A stretch of DNA of 33,088 bases. Origin: Nitrospirota bacterium. Lineage in GTDB: Bacteria > Nitrospirota > Nitrospiria > Nitrospirales > UBA8639. The position numbers and the translations under genes were made by a program. Location of the stretch: the NCBI GenBank assembly GCA_027623995.1, contig JAQBUF010000039.1, positions 1 to 33,088 of the forward strand, read 5' to 3'. The notes below the pieces were generated by a model. The model saw only the letters and a list, made by a program, of their open reading frames with translations, had not been told where the DNA came from and made no database searches. Below, in pieces: positions 8,452 through 16,993 of this stretch. Within the stretch, counting starts at the first letter, position 1, and each line of letters begins with the position of its first letter.

Positions 8452-9105
8452 GTGACCTGGTTCCCTCAACAATTCATCGACATCACTCTGCCCTTATCCC
8501 GGGATACCATAGTGTATCCCGGAGATTCTCCTCCTGAAATTCACCGCGTCACAGATCTTCACGCGGGCGATTCTTTGACGGCTTCCGTTGTCACGTTAGG
8601 GTGCCACATTGGTACGCATATAGATGCTCCGGCTCATTTTTTGGCTCAAGGCAAGATGGTGCATGAGTTGCCCTTGGAATCTTTTTACGGATCGGCGTTG
8701 GTGGTAAGCCAACAAGGGAAAGAGTGCATTCATCAATCCGACCTGGAAGAGCTTTCGATCCCATCCCAATACCATATTTTCTTTAAGACCGATAACGGGG
8801 TCTTATTGAATGAAAAAGTATTTTCTGAAGAATACTGTGTCCTCTCGAGATCAGCCGCAGAGTTTGTCTGCCAATTTAAACCCCTCTCCGTTGGATGGGA
8901 TTATTACAGCCTGGATGCGTTCAGCGATTCGAAATCCTTCCCCGCCCACCGGGTCTTTGCGGAAGCCAATATTCCAGTGTTTGTGTGTTTAAATCTTCAA
9001 GATGTTCCCGAAGGCCAATATGGGTTCTCGGGATTTCCTTTGCGATTGGAAGGGGTGGAAGGCGCACCCGTGAGGGCTATACTTATTCGTGAGGATAAGT
9101 CATGA
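8452..9105 (+). CDS. cyclase/kynurenine-formamidase-like metallohydrolase
   Basis: The 217-residue protein starts at a GTG. The metal-binding signature of the cyclase family (KynB-like) is clear: CHIGTHIDAPAHF at residues 51-63, giving His52, His56, Asp58 and His62. The N-terminal FIDITLPLSRDTIVYPGD is the family's usual opening. A conserved-looking region around SVGWDYYSLD, and a C-terminal GFPLRLEGVEGAPVRAILI, also fit. Members hydrolyse amides or cyclic substrates using Zn or Mn. No tryptophan-degradation genes are nearby, so kynurenine formamidase activity cannot be assumed. It follows msrA by 49 bp and may share its transcript. Confidence 0.85.
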   Translation: MTWFPQQFIDITLPLSRDTIVYPGDSPPEIHRVTDLHAGDSLTASVVTLGCHIGTHIDAPAHFLAQGKMVHELPLESFYGSALVVSQQGKECIHQSDLEELSIPSQYHIFFKTDNGVLLNEKVFSEEYCVLSRSAAEFVCQFKPLSVGWDYYSLDAFSDSKSFPAHRVFAEANIPVFVCLNLQDVPEGQYGFSGFPLRLEGVEGAPVRAILIREDKS

Positions 9106-9163
9106 AGAGGGGAGAGACGTCTAGGAATAAACCCAAGAAATTAAGTGGATTGTTTAGTGGACC

Positions 9164-9811
9164 CTAGCGCGAAACCAGGTATTTTGATTGCAGGTGAGAA
9201 AGGGTCCGTTGTGATTCTTTAATGAAGTCTTCCTGCCCGGATTCCTCTGAATATTTTAACGCATCGGTGGCTAATGAAATCGCCTCAGGATAATCGCCAT
9301 CATCGGCAAGGACTTTGGCTAAGGTCAATCGGGCATTGATACATGTTGGTTCTTCACGAATCACTCGTTGAAGGAGTTCTTTGCCTTTTTTCATATCGCC
9401 ACCAAAGAGGCTGGGTAGCCTGACAAGAAATGTCGCTTTTGAAGAAATCGCACTCAGATGGTTCGGGTTGAGTTCCAAGGTCCTATCTAATGCTGCCATC
9501 ATCTTTGGGAATCCAAAAGCCCCCATGAGGCTTTCGCCATCAATTCGTAGTTGTTCGCCAAGGGTACAGAAGAGTGAATAGTGGGCATCAGGCAATTGGT
9601 CATTCAAGGCCACCGCTTTTTCCGCAAGTTCCTGGGCTCGTTCAAAGTGGGCCATCCGGATATCTCGTGCCTCAGCTGACCGTCCACGTTGACATTCTGC
9701 CATCGATTGGGTCGCCAGTTCGGTGGCGGTTTGGTTGGCAAAAACGGCCTGAGGAAAAACACAGGCGATGAAGACCAAAGGACCTAAGACGGTATGCAGA
9801 AAATGTTTCAT
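9164..9811 (-). CDS. exported TPR-repeat protein
   Basis: The protein has 215 residues with a Sec signal (VLGPLVFIACVFPQAVFA). The mature part is nearly all helical and reads as tetratricopeptide units: ERAQELAEKAVALNDQLPDAHYSL, then ALDRTLELNPNHLSAISSKATFL, then INARLTLAKVLADDGDYPEAISLATDAL (named by shape). TPR proteins are scaffolds; a periplasmic location follows from the signal. Its stop is 58 bp from the stop of the convergent cyclase gene. No further function can be read. Confidence 0.8.
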   Translation of the reverse strand: MKHFLHTVLGPLVFIACVFPQAVFANQTATELATQSMAECQRGRSAEARDIRMAHFERAQELAEKAVALNDQLPDAHYSLFCTLGEQLRIDGESLMGAFGFPKMMAALDRTLELNPNHLSAISSKATFLVRLPSLFGGDMKKGKELLQRVIREEPTCINARLTLAKVLADDGDYPEAISLATDALKYSEESGQEDFIKESQRTLSHLQSKYLVSR

Positions 9812-9939
9812 GAATGATTCCTTATCAATGAGAGCAACTCTGTTAACGTAATGAAAAAAATACGCAAAATCAATGCCTAAACCAACTCCTTATTAATTCG
9901 GCAAAACCCTTAATAAAATTGACAATTTACCTCAATGAC

Positions 9940-9979
9940 CTGTTTCGTTTTTGCCAGAAGTGTGGCAAAAACGAAACAG
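9940..9979. repeat. 17-bp perfect inverted repeat between divergent genes
   Basis: CTGTTTCGTTTTTGCCA (9940-9956) is the exact reverse complement of 9963-9979, around a 6-base loop GAAGTG. It lies between the start of the minus-strand TPR gene (9811) and the plus-strand gene at 10074. Neither side has a T-run after the stem and neither gene ends here, so it is not an obvious terminator. It may be an operator, a structured leader of the 10074 gene, or a remnant of a mobile element. Confidence 0.8.
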
Positions 9980-10073
9980 CAACAGAGGTATGATGTCCTT
10001 AGGTGGGTGGTTTGCTCGATCAAAGAGTGTTCGATAAGGTGCAACACCCCCATCATACTGGATCAACATCGAG

Positions 10074-10472
10074 ATGGCCATGCGCTTGTCCGGAAGACAA
10101 ATTGGATTGCTCAAAGAATATATGCACGATCTCGTCGAGCAAGCCAAGCAAGATGAAGCCACGACGCTAGCTTTTGGGTATGCCGTCCAGGCCTATCGAT
10201 CTGATCAAGCCATTTCTGATCTCTTGGCGATCCTCGATGATCGGATTGAATCCGAGGGAGTGCAAGTCGGGTTACCCGTTGAATTTCTTCATCAGATGTG
10301 GACGCTGTGTAATCAAGCCAATTCTGATGTGGAAGGTACGGTGTGGTTACAGAGGAATCTTGACGGGGAGCCGGCGACCAAGTCTCGGGTGCGGGACCTG
10401 ACCTATCGGGCGTTAATTGAGTATCTTGAACATCTTCCAGAAGAACCAACTACGGCTTACTTTGATGAGTGA
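10074..10472 (+). CDS. hypothetical protein
   Basis: This is a 132-residue soluble, acidic, mostly helical protein that I do not recognise. The N-terminal half (GLLKEYMHDLVEQAKQDEATTLAFGYAVQAY) is helical. A LPVEFLHQMWTLCNQANSDVEGTVWLQ segment and an acidic tail (HLPEEPTTAYFDE) follow. It has no signal peptide and no metal motif. The start at 10074 has no strong ribosome site; the second Met is two codons later. Its last 23 bases overlap the end of the convergent prmA gene. Confidence 0.6.
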   Translation: MAMRLSGRQIGLLKEYMHDLVEQAKQDEATTLAFGYAVQAYRSDQAISDLLAILDDRIESEGVQVGLPVEFLHQMWTLCNQANSDVEGTVWLQRNLDGEPATKSRVRDLTYRALIEYLEHLPEEPTTAYFDE

Positions 10473-11319
10473 GTTGGAGCGCCAACCATTCATTCTTAAT
10501 GCGGCTTTCCAGGACCCTCCATCCATGCCTGGCAAAAGCCTCGCTGATTTCTTCGCGATCTTCCACTAGTAAACCCGAGAGAAACAGTTGGCCGCCAGGC
10601 GACAGGAAGGAATGCATTTGTTCGGCAATCCCGAGCAGAGTTCGACGGTCGACATTTGCCACGATCACATCCCAGGAAGATGGTGGACATTGCTCGAGAG
10701 TCGCCACCCTAAATCCCAATTCTTCCCCGAATCCATTGGCGCAGCCATATTCTCGCGCACAGTCGATGGCCTGTGCATCGCAATCAACACCTAATGCCCG
10801 TTTGGCCCCTAGCCGAATTGCCACCATGGCAAGAATCCCCGTGCCGGTTCCGATATCTAAGAGAGTCTCTCCGCCCTCGATCACCGTTTCCAACCATTCA
10901 GTTAACAGTTGAGTCGTGGCATGATGCCCCGTACCAAACGCCTGCTTGGGATCGATGATCAGGTCAATGTCTTGCGGATTCGTCGAGGCCGGTTCCCAAC
11001 TTGGCCGAATCCGAACATGTTGGCCAATGCGAATGGGTGTCACCTGCCGTGCCCATTGTGCATTCCAATCCTGCGAAGGAAGGTCACGTATTCCAATCAC
11101 GTCTTCAGGATGAGGCATACCTAACGTGCGGAGAGCCGAAAGAATGGACGCATGGACTTGCGTCGACCAGTGAGCAGGATCCCAGTACACGTGAATCGTG
11201 TGGTCTTTTACCCAAGTTCCTAGGAGCCCAGGTTCATTGAGCAAGCCAGTCAGCTCATTAGCGTCCACCGAAGCGGCAATAAGAATATCAATGGAGTGAT
11301 TGGGTGAAAGGTCAGGCAT
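10450..11319 (-). CDS. prmA: ribosomal protein L11 methyltransferase
   Basis: The protein has 289 residues, the normal PrmA length. The family signature FGTGHHATTQL lies near residue 130, just before the Rossmann methyltransferase core: LLDIGTGTGILAMVAIRLGA (SAM-binding glycine loop), LGVDCDAQAID and the catalytic-loop equivalent VIVANVD. The C-terminus (LSPGGQLFLSGLLVEDREEI) is also canonical. PrmA trimethylates lysines of ribosomal protein L11 in the cytoplasm; the mark is usually dispensable. The first 100 residues are the substrate-recognition domain. The gene is divergent from the MutS-like gene, with starts 45 bp apart. Confidence 0.93.
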   Translation of the reverse strand: MPDLSPNHSIDILIAASVDANELTGLLNEPGLLGTWVKDHTIHVYWDPAHWSTQVHASILSALRTLGMPHPEDVIGIRDLPSQDWNAQWARQVTPIRIGQHVRIRPSWEPASTNPQDIDLIIDPKQAFGTGHHATTQLLTEWLETVIEGGETLLDIGTGTGILAMVAIRLGAKRALGVDCDAQAIDCAREYGCANGFGEELGFRVATLEQCPPSSWDVIVANVDRRTLLGIAEQMHSFLSPGGQLFLSGLLVEDREEISEAFARHGWRVLESRIKNEWLALQLTHQSKP

Positions 11320-11364
11320 GAGTGTTGACGATTTTTAACGTACCACGTATCGTCCGCGGTCGAT

Positions 11365-13227
11365 ATGGCAGATGATGTGAAGACAAGACCGCACCGCGAA
11401 CAGATCATTCGTCGTGGCATCGAGCGCGGCACGCGCATGCTCGAACGCGGCAAAACCCAAAGCGCCAGATTTAGTCGTGGCCGCATGGGTATTGTCCTTC
11501 TGGCGTTGATGGTGTGTGCGTTGCTCTATAACCATGAATGGTTCGTCATAGGCAATTGGGTGTTAGTCGCTTGGGTGATCGTGTTCGTGATGGTCGCTCG
11601 CTATCATAGTCGCTTAGAAGATGGTTTGGCCAGACTCCAACAGTGGATTCACATCAAACAGAGCAACCTCTCCCGCTTACGCCTTGATTGGGAAGGGATT
11701 CCCGAATCTTCCTTAGTGCTTCCCGCAGACCATCCCTATGGAGGAGACTTGGATCTGGTGGGCGGGCATTCACTTCTTCGGTTACTCGATACCACGGTGT
11801 CTAATGAAGGGCAAACGCGTGTCGTGTCCTGGGTGGCTGATCAAAACGAACATCCACTTTCCTTTGCTGATTGGACATCACGACAGGCCTTGGTCAAAGC
11901 CTTCACGCGTTTTTCCGGGTTACGCGATCGCCTGCGTCTTGTCGCCAAAATGGTGAGCCATGTGCCCATCAATGGGGATCGCATTCATGTGCTGCTGAAA
12001 CATACGTTTGATATTCCATACCTGCAACTCCTCCTCACTGCCGCAGGCATATTGGCGAGTATCAATGTCGTGTTGTTTCTCGTTTGGGCGTTAGGTTTGG
12101 GTCCGGGGTATTGGATTATCTCGTTTCTCTCTTATGGCTTCCTCATGTTAATGACTGGTGGCCGCCTGAGTCATGTCTTTGAACGAACCCTCAACTTACA
12201 GATGGAACTGGAAAAACTGGCAGCGGTGATTGGGGTCTTAGAAAAGAGATCGTTCAAACATGAGACAGCCATTCGCCAGGTCACTGAACCTTTGCGAACT
12301 GGGGATGAGCCGCCGTCCTTGGCCATCAAACAGTTAGCCAAAATTTGTAGCGGATTGAGTATCAAGGGCCATCCCTTAATTCATATGGCCGTGAACTTGG
12401 TGGTGCCCTGGGATATGGCGTGGACGTGGTATTTGCAAAAAGTCTGTCAGCGTCTCCGACCGGTGTTGCCAGTGTGGTTGGAGCAGATGGCCACGATCGA
12501 TGCCGCCATGTGTCTAAGTACCTTTGCGTTTCTCAATCCTGGCTATACCTGGCCAATACGCCGGGAAAATCCTGGGGCGCAAGAAGCCGGAGTGGTGACG
12601 AGGAACATAGGGCATCCCTTGTTGGCTCATGACAAACGTGTGAGAAATGATTTTGATCTTCAATCCGTGGGCCAACTGTATTTAGTCACGGGATCGAACA
12701 TGTCAGGGAAAAGTACATTTTTGCGGACCATTGGCATCAACGTGTGCCTGGCCCAAGCCGGGGCGCCCGTCTGTGCAGAGAGCTGGAACTGGTCCTGGAT
12801 GTCTCTCCATTCATGTCTCCGAGTGGGGGATTCTCTAGAGGAAGGACTGTCGTATTTTTATGCGGAAGTCAAACGGTTGAAAAGCATCTTAGTGGCCGTT
12901 GGGCATGCCGAACGGGACCCCGTGTTATTTCTGATCGACGAAATTTTTAAAGGGACGAATAATCGTGAACGATTATTGGGCAGCGAAGCGTTTATCCGAG
13001 AACTAACTACTGGGCATGGGTTAGGGCTCGTCACGACACATGATTTAGAACTCGCTCGACTTGAAGACGAGTTCTCAGGCATTACCAACATTCATTTCCA
13101 AGAAACCGTCGATGAGAAGGAACTCAAGTTCGACTATCAACTTCGCACGGGTCCCTGTCCCACCACTAACGCCCTCCGCATCATGGCCATGGAAGGCCTG
13201 CCGGTTCCGAAAGCAGAAAATAGCTAG
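11365..13227 (+). CDS. membrane-anchored MutS-like ATPase
   Basis: The protein has 620 residues. Two hydrophobic helices near the N-terminus (IVLLALMVCALLY, WVLVAWVIVFVMVARY) and two more around residues 210-265 (LLLTAAGILASINVVLFL, WIISFLSYGFLMLM) predict membrane insertion. The C-terminal third is a MutS-type ABC ATPase: Walker A GSNMSGKSTFLRTIG at about 443-457, the signature region LEEGLSYFYAEVKRLK, Walker B LFLIDEIFKGTNNRER from about 521, and the H-loop TTHDLELA. The lever and clamp part in between is short. The mismatch-recognition domain I is absent, so this is not the housekeeping MutS. Related 'MutS family' membrane proteins are known only by annotation; their role is unclear. Confidence 0.85.
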   Translation: MADDVKTRPHREQIIRRGIERGTRMLERGKTQSARFSRGRMGIVLLALMVCALLYNHEWFVIGNWVLVAWVIVFVMVARYHSRLEDGLARLQQWIHIKQSNLSRLRLDWEGIPESSLVLPADHPYGGDLDLVGGHSLLRLLDTTVSNEGQTRVVSWVADQNEHPLSFADWTSRQALVKAFTRFSGLRDRLRLVAKMVSHVPINGDRIHVLLKHTFDIPYLQLLLTAAGILASINVVLFLVWALGLGPGYWIISFLSYGFLMLMTGGRLSHVFERTLNLQMELEKLAAVIGVLEKRSFKHETAIRQVTEPLRTGDEPPSLAIKQLAKICSGLSIKGHPLIHMAVNLVVPWDMAWTWYLQKVCQRLRPVLPVWLEQMATIDAAMCLSTFAFLNPGYTWPIRRENPGAQEAGVVTRNIGHPLLAHDKRVRNDFDLQSVGQLYLVTGSNMSGKSTFLRTIGINVCLAQAGAPVCAESWNWSWMSLHSCLRVGDSLEEGLSYFYAEVKRLKSILVAVGHAERDPVLFLIDEIFKGTNNRERLLGSEAFIRELTTGHGLGLVTTHDLELARLEDEFSGITNIHFQETVDEKELKFDYQLRTGPCPTTNALRIMAMEGLPVPKAENS

Positions 13228-13421
13228 CAGGGAATGTTGAAAAAAGCCGCCAGCGGCGTTCTCGCCAGTTTGCCGTGCTCACGTACTAAGAGTACGCTCC
13301 GCGCGTCAAAATGGCTGCGGCCTTGCTGGACGGACTTTTTTGAACATTCCCTCCCAATGACGTGAGTAGTCTGACCTGAAGCATTTATGGGTAATGGCCA
13401 TGAAATATTCAACAGGCCCTA
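13228..13421. repeat. dispersed repeat R1, copy 1 (TIR-bearing, MITE-like)
   Basis: The core runs from AGGGAATGTTGAAAAAAG (13229) to CTTTTTTGAACATTCCCT (ending 13352), imperfect terminal inverted repeats of about 28 bp. Inside, CGTACT-AAG-AGTACG is a perfect hairpin. A conserved tail (13353-13421) contains GGCCATGAAATATTCAACAGG and ends with a third, weaker version of the terminal sequence in inverse orientation (compare AGGGCCTGTTGAA with AGGGAATGTTGAA). The second copy is at 25703-25968. It sits just after the stop of the MutS-like gene. It has no coding capacity. Confidence 0.85.
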
Positions 13422-13533
13422 GCCGTTGAAAACGTAATTTTGTTGGTCGTCCGTGGGGATAACGAAAGCCTCACTCGCTTGCACCGCAAGTTTCATCATG
13501 CGTGAGGAGTCATGCGTGGGGAAGGTTGTTCCC
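13422..13533. other. non-coding interval after repeat R1 copy 1
   Basis: Together with the repeat this makes about 306 bases without a gene between the MutS-like gene and the zinc-ribbon gene. I see no convincing reading frame, promoter or hairpin in the non-repeat part. Confidence 0.4.
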
Positions 13534-13815
13534 TTATGGGATAATGAGCTGGGTATCCTGCTGGTTCTGGTCGGTTTTTTCACCGGTAGAGGTGCCGCAG
13601 TGGGCGCAGACATATTCGTATTTGTTTCCGGAGGGGAGAACTAACAACAGGCGTTCGCGAGCAGGGGTGGCTTCCTTACAGATCGGGCAATACAGCAGAG
13701 AGGCATTCAACGATCGAAACTGGGCATTGGGGTTTGCCTGAGGAGGCGCAGGTTGAGGTTGTATGCGACCAGGCTTTGCGCCAAAGGATCGAGGGTCAAA
13801 GGGGAAACGTGCCAT
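13534..13815 (-). CDS. small zinc-ribbon protein
   Basis: The protein has 93 residues. Two knuckles, CPIC at residues 43-46 and CAHC at 70-73, are separated by a 23-residue beta-hairpin segment (LLLVLPSGNKYEY). This is the form of a zinc ribbon. The N-terminal 35 residues are Pro/Gln-rich and probably disordered. It has no signal peptide, so it is cytoplasmic and could bind nucleic acid or protein. I do not recognise a family. The ribosome site is weak. Confidence 0.6.
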   Translation of the reverse strand: MARFPFDPRSFGAKPGRIQPQPAPPQANPNAQFRSLNASLLYCPICKEATPARERLLLVLPSGNKYEYVCAHCGTSTGEKTDQNQQDTQLIIP

Positions 13816-13981
13816 GAGTCGATCTTACTGAGCGTATACCCTAGGGTCAAGGTGATTATTATTTTTTAACCAGGTTTTTGCGCAGGGCCGAAACCCTGAA
13901 AATTATAATTTCCCAAGTGAGCTACCCATGTAACCTCATTTTTCCACGAAGGGAAAGGGAAACCCCCAATGTGGTTGCCGA

Positions 13982-14923
13982 TTAATTTGACTGAAGAAAT
14001 TTCAGGAGTGCGGGGTTTACGACTTGGGGACTTTCCCATTGTGGGATATGGCCGGCGTTGGGCACTTCAAGGAATGTGCTGTGGGGCAGTGTTGCGTGCA
14101 TGGTTTGTCCGACCGTTGGAGGAAAGACCTTGTCATGTGTTCCCCAGATGATGAGCGTGGGTTGAGTGATGTTGGTTAATCGTGGCGCGAACTGTTTTTC
14201 CCATTCGGGTATCTGCTCGGCTTGAGAATAGAGTGGCGGAAGAAATCCGGGGGACTCTCGGTTTTGGTAGGATCGTTCAATGACGACTGGAGTGATGAAG
14301 GTCTGGTCATGAATGATTTCGTTCAAGATGCGTTCAGTCGCCCATCGACCGGCGAGCCACAGGCCAAAGCGTGCCAACCACATTGGGGGTCTGTTGTGAA
14401 CAAATCGTTTGTATGAAGGCGAGGCGATACTTTCTACGACATTGGCTGGAAATCCATCGATGAGGATAAGTTTGGATACACGTTCTGGGTAGGTCAAGGA
14501 CATGCCTATCGCCACCCCTGCGCCTAGGGAATTGCCTATGAGCGTGGCCTGTGGGATGTCGAGATTATCCATAAATTCTGTGAGAGAGTTGAGCATAAAG
14601 CTCGGTGTGTAATCAGTGATTGGTTTATCTGAGAGTCCTGATCCCAACATGTCGAGGGTGATGACTCGAAAATGTTGGGCTAGTTCTTCTTGTTGATGTT
14701 CCCATTGCCACATGGATCCGCCGAAGCCGTGAATGAGGATAATAGGCTGACCTTCCCCTTCGTCGAGATAGGCGAGTGTGTGACCCTTGACGGTCGTGGT
14801 CTGGACGGTATGTCGGTGTACGAGGTTGATGTGTTGGGGAGGTGCTGGTGATATGGTGGTGCAGCTAGTCACAAGAATGGTGAGGAGCAGTAAAGGAATG
14901 GACACGTGCAGGGAGATAGGCAT
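13982..14923 (-). CDS. alpha/beta hydrolase, probable lipoprotein
   Basis: The catalytic features are complete: oxyanion HGFGG, nucleophile elbow IGNSLGAG (Ser151 in the longer numbering), acid in IIWGTHDKVFP and His in VPNAGHIPQWE. I take the ATG at 14923 because it gives a short signal with the lipobox LVTSC (Cys at residue 21). A GTG at 14980 would add 19 residues. The protein would then be membrane-attached and could hydrolyse esters or related bonds. Substrate is unknown. It lies downstream of the carboxyltransferase gene on the same strand (21 bp from the GTG, 78 bp from the ATG), so it is likely at the end of that operon. Confidence 0.85.
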   Translation of the reverse strand: MPISLHVSIPLLLLTILVTSCTTISPAPPQHINLVHRHTVQTTTVKGHTLAYLDEGEGQPIILIHGFGGSMWQWEHQQEELAQHFRVITLDMLGSGLSDKPITDYTPSFMLNSLTEFMDNLDIPQATLIGNSLGAGVAIGMSLTYPERVSKLILIDGFPANVVESIASPSYKRFVHNRPPMWLARFGLWLAGRWATERILNEIIHDQTFITPVVIERSYQNRESPGFLPPLYSQAEQIPEWEKQFAPRLTNITQPTLIIWGTHDKVFPPTVGQTMHATLPHSTFLEVPNAGHIPQWESPQVVNPALLKFLQSN

Positions 14924-15001
14924 GCTGCCGGGAGAATTGATGGCTGTCTTTTCTGTATCGTGCGTCGATGCACTCGTCACGATCGTGTTTTCAACTTTGA
15001 C

Positions 15002-16948
15002 TTATTCAATTTGGATCAGGGTTTCGTCGGAGTTCACCTGATCGCCTTCTTTGACATGAATGGCTTTGACGGTTCCGTCCATCGGTGCTGTGACTTGATT
15101 CTCCATTTTCATGGCTTCGATCACCAGCAGGGGGTTGCCATTGGCGACCTGATCCCCCTCAGCTACCAGAACTTTGACCACCCGACCCGGCATTGGGGTC
15201 GTGACATCCCCTGGTCCGCTGGGTTTGGGGCGTCCACCCTTGGCGGTGCCTGAACTAATTGGTGCTTCAGGACCGCTGGCCAAGACTTCCTGCAACGGTT
15301 CAAGGTAGACCTCTTCGAGCTTGTCATCCACTTTGATGTAATAGGGTTTACGTCCATCAATCGTTTGTCCTGAACCGGACACATGAATATGATACGTTTC
15401 CCCATGCAACATCACCCGAAATTCGACGGGGGCCAAGTGAAGATTCTGAGCCGTTGGGGATTTTCCACCTTGTGAAATCGGTTCGAGCACTTCGGGTTTG
15501 AGCTCACCTCGTTCTCGTTCATCGATGAATTGTAATGCCACCGACGGGAAGAGCGCATAGGACAAAATATCTTCCGGCGAGACTTGATGCTCAGATAATT
15601 CCTTTTTGGCTACTTTCAATTCTGGGTCTAAATTATCCGCTGGCCTGCCTGTGATGGGTTTTTCCCCCGCCATAGCTTTTTGCCGAACTTTGGAGTCTAA
15701 CGAACCGGGTGGTTTTCCGTAAAACCCGAGGAAGTAATTTTTCGTTTCGTTGGTGATGACTTTATATCGTTCCCCTGTCAGAACATTCATTGTCGCCTGG
15801 CTTCCCACGATTTGGCTGCTCGGCGTGACAAGAGGGGGATATCCCATATCTTTGCGAACCTTGGGGATTTCTTCTAACACTTCCTGCATTTTTTCAATGG
15901 CATTTTGTTCAGCCAATTGCGAGGCGAGATTCGAGAGCATGCCGCCTGGTACCTGGGAAAGCAAAATGTCAGTATCGACCCCCGTAAAGTCACTTTCAAA
16001 TTGGTGATATTTTTTTCGGGCCTCCCGTAGAAGGGCGGCTGCCGGTGTCAGCTGTTTCAGATCTAACCCTGTATCGTACGGCGTGCCCTTCAATGCGGCA
16101 ATAAATGTTTCAGTAGGAGGATGCGATGTGCCGCCGGAGAGGGGAGACATGGCCGTATCTAAAATATCAAGGCCACCAAGAATGGCCATGAGCGAAGACA
16201 TGGAGGCCATCCCGGAGGTGTAATGCGTGTGGAGATGAATTGGCACACGAACGGCGGCTTTCATGCGTTTGACTAATTCGTAGGCTTCAAACGGGGGGAG
16301 TAAACCGGCCATATCTTTGATGCAGATGGAGTCTGTCCCAAGGTCTTCGAGTTCTTTGGCCTGTTCCACATAATGGTGCAGGCTATGGACAGGACTCACG
16401 GTATAGCAAATTGTGGCTTCAACATGTTTCTTGCACTGCTTGACGACCTTCATGGCCGGCTTGATGTTGCGAATGTCGTTGAGGGCATCAAAGATTCGAA
16501 ACACATCAATGCCATGTTCCGCTGACTTTACAATGAATTCTTTCAACACATCGTCAGCATAGTGGCGATAACCGACCAAGTTTTGTCCGCGCAGTAACAT
16601 TTGGAGGCGGGTATTTGGGGCAGCCTTGCGGAAGGTTTTTAGGCGCTCCCAGGGGTCTTCTTTTAAGAACCGTAAACAGGCATCAAAGGTGGCACCGCCC
16701 CAGACCTCCAATGACCAGAACCCAACCTTATCCAGTTCCTGGGCAGCGGGGATGAGATCTTCCGTTCGCATTCGGGTGGCCAAGAGGGATTGATGTCCGT
16801 CACGCAACGCGACATCGGTGAGGTAGAGCTTTCGACTTTTCGACGGCTCTAGCTCAAAGGAGTCTGTTTGTTTTTTTACGGCCTTCTTTTTTACGGCTGC
16901 CTGTGGTGCGGCTTTTGGTTTCGTCGGTGGCTTTGGTTTCTGTGCCAT
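15002..16948 (-). CDS. pycB: biotin-dependent carboxyltransferase subunit (pyruvate carboxylase subunit B type)
   Basis: The protein has 648 residues. A Lys/Pro-rich leader (1-35) precedes the carboxyltransferase TIM barrel, which opens with LTDVALRDGHQSLLATRMR and includes WGGATFDACLRFL, LLRGQNLVGY and the metal-site HLHTHYTSGMA. The C-terminal biotinyl domain carries EAMKMENQV with the biotinyl Lys at residue 614, linked by a Gly/Pro/Ser segment. The subunit transfers CO2 from carboxybiotin to pyruvate or a related 2-oxo acid. The paired biotin carboxylase upstream argues for an ATP-driven carboxylase and against Na+-pump oxaloacetate decarboxylase. 2-Oxoglutarate carboxylase (CfiA type), known from rTCA organisms, is an alternative that sequence alone does not settle. 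Confidence 0.88.
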   Translation of the reverse strand: MAQKPKPPTKPKAAPQAAVKKKAVKKQTDSFELEPSKSRKLYLTDVALRDGHQSLLATRMRTEDLIPAAQELDKVGFWSLEVWGGATFDACLRFLKEDPWERLKTFRKAAPNTRLQMLLRGQNLVGYRHYADDVLKEFIVKSAEHGIDVFRIFDALNDIRNIKPAMKVVKQCKKHVEATICYTVSPVHSLHHYVEQAKELEDLGTDSICIKDMAGLLPPFEAYELVKRMKAAVRVPIHLHTHYTSGMASMSSLMAILGGLDILDTAMSPLSGGTSHPPTETFIAALKGTPYDTGLDLKQLTPAAALLREARKKYHQFESDFTGVDTDILLSQVPGGMLSNLASQLAEQNAIEKMQEVLEEIPKVRKDMGYPPLVTPSSQIVGSQATMNVLTGERYKVITNETKNYFLGFYGKPPGSLDSKVRQKAMAGEKPITGRPADNLDPELKVAKKELSEHQVSPEDILSYALFPSVALQFIDERERGELKPEVLEPISQGGKSPTAQNLHLAPVEFRVMLHGETYHIHVSGSGQTIDGRKPYYIKVDDKLEEVYLEPLQEVLASGPEAPISSGTAKGGRPKPSGPGDVTTPMPGRVVKVLVAEGDQVANGNPLLVIEAMKMENQVTAPMDGTVKAIHVKEGDQVNSDETLIQIE

Positions 16949-16993
16949 AAAGTGCCTTTACGTTTAAAAGAATGTGTAGGTCGCCAAGGGGGC

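Noticed and set aside
13883-13898. Hairpin CAGGG-CCGAAA-CCCTG as a terminator
   Set aside because: The stem is only 5 bp and no T-run follows on either strand.
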